Shown here: positions 6,380-6,661 of the stretch, one piece after another
Layout: each line of letters begins with the position of its first letter
Position numbering within the stretch: position 1 is the stretch's first letter
NCBI GenBank assembly: GCA_007131945.1
Contig: SLPP01000118.1
Location: forward strand, 1 to 6,661
Direction of reading: 5' to 3'
From: Paracoccaceae bacterium
Lineage (GTDB): Bacteria > Pseudomonadota > Alphaproteobacteria > Rhodobacterales > Rhodobacteraceae
Length of the DNA: 6,661 nt
Notes under the pieces: model-generated
Seen by the model: the letters and a program-made list of their open reading frames with translations, nothing else
What the model was told of the DNA's origin: nothing
Database searches by the model: none
Position numbers and translations under genes: made by a program

Positions 6380-6661
6380 ATGATCACGCGCAGTCTGCTG
6401 GCGGGCACCGCCCTGTCGCTCACCCTCGCCGCGCCGATGGCGCAGGCCCAGGTCGAGGTCACCTGGTGGCACGCCATGGGGGGCGAGCTGGGCGAGCTTC
6501 TGGAAGGCGTCGCCGAGGCCTTCAACGAGTCCCAGGACGCCTATCGCGTCGTGCCCAGCTATCGCGGCACCTATACCGAGACGATGACCGGCGCCATCGC
6601 CGCCTTCCGCGCCAACCAGCAGCCGCACATCCTGCAGGTCTTCGAGGTCGGCACCGGCACG
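6380..6661 (+). CDS. ugpB: sn-Glycerol-3-phosphate ABC transporter binding protein (5' part)
   Basis: The first 94 codons of a periplasmic solute-binding protein that captures glycerol-3-phosphate (and often glycerophosphodiesters) for the UgpAEC importer, supplying phosphate and carbon. Residues 1-23 are a Sec signal peptide: positively charged MITR, a hydrophobic core, and a cleavage motif AQA just before Q24. The mature start VEVTWWHAMGGELGELLEG, then AFNESQDAYRVVPSYRGTY (48-65), AAFRANQQPHILQVFEVGT (74-92), matches the E. coli UgpB pattern 'FWHSMEGELG ... YKIVPTYKGNY ... AAFRTGNAPAILQVYEVGT'. W30 and the E36/Y61-Y65 region correspond to ligand-site positions in that family. AGGAGG (6368-6373) six bases before the ATG fixes the start. 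UgpB is normally about 430 residues, so roughly four fifths lies beyond the right edge; ugpA, ugpE and ugpC are expected to follow. Candidate Pho boxes lie upstream. Confidence 0.93.
   Translation, partial: MITRSLLAGTALSLTLAAPMAQAQVEVTWWHAMGGELGELLEGVAEAFNESQDAYRVVPSYRGTYTETMTGAIAAFRANQQPHILQVFEVGTGT

Overview
The window looks like chromosome from a GC-rich alphaproteobacterium, most likely of the Rhodobacteraceae (Paracoccus/Rhodobacter/Ruegeria relatives). The evidence is very high third-position GC, strong similarity of the proteins to families common there, and AGGAG-type ribosome binding sites. The lineage is inferred from remembered family sequences, not from a search. I see no insertion sequence, phage gene, RNA gene or CRISPR array. 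The window is densely coding and no gap between genes exceeds 200 bases.

Layout from left to right. (1) A minus-strand argG (argininosuccinate synthase) runs off the left edge with about the last dozen residues missing. (2) Divergent from it is a two-gene unit: a six-helix membrane protein of unknown function overlapping by 8 bases a single-domain hotdog thioesterase of the 4HBT type. (3) A 193-base gap holds a perfect 16-bp palindrome followed by T residues (probable terminator), an 8-bp inverted repeat, and a regulatory block just before the next gene. (4) A GntR/FCD repressor-type gene is followed by a SpuC-like polyamine:pyruvate aminotransferase and a PuuB-like gamma-glutamylputrescine oxidase, all on the plus strand. 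(5) A 162-base gap carries Pho-box-like repeats before ugpB, the periplasmic binding protein of the glycerol-3-phosphate ABC importer, which runs off the right edge.

The central biology is an amine (probably putrescine) catabolic locus with its own regulator. An identical 14-base block, AATAATTTGATCAA, lies just before the GntR gene and again before the aminotransferase gene, and nowhere else that I saw. It combines a -10-like AATAAT with the palindrome TTGATCAA, so the simplest model is a repressor that controls itself and the two enzyme genes by covering the -10 region. The locus is unusual in carrying both a direct transaminase and a gamma-glutamylputrescine oxidase without a visible glutamate-putrescine ligase (PuuA).

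I found no clearly new biological system. The most useful leads are the predicted GntR operator pair, the 11-bp-periodic Pho-box array at ugpB, the missing PuuA partner, and the paired palindromes after the thioesterase gene.
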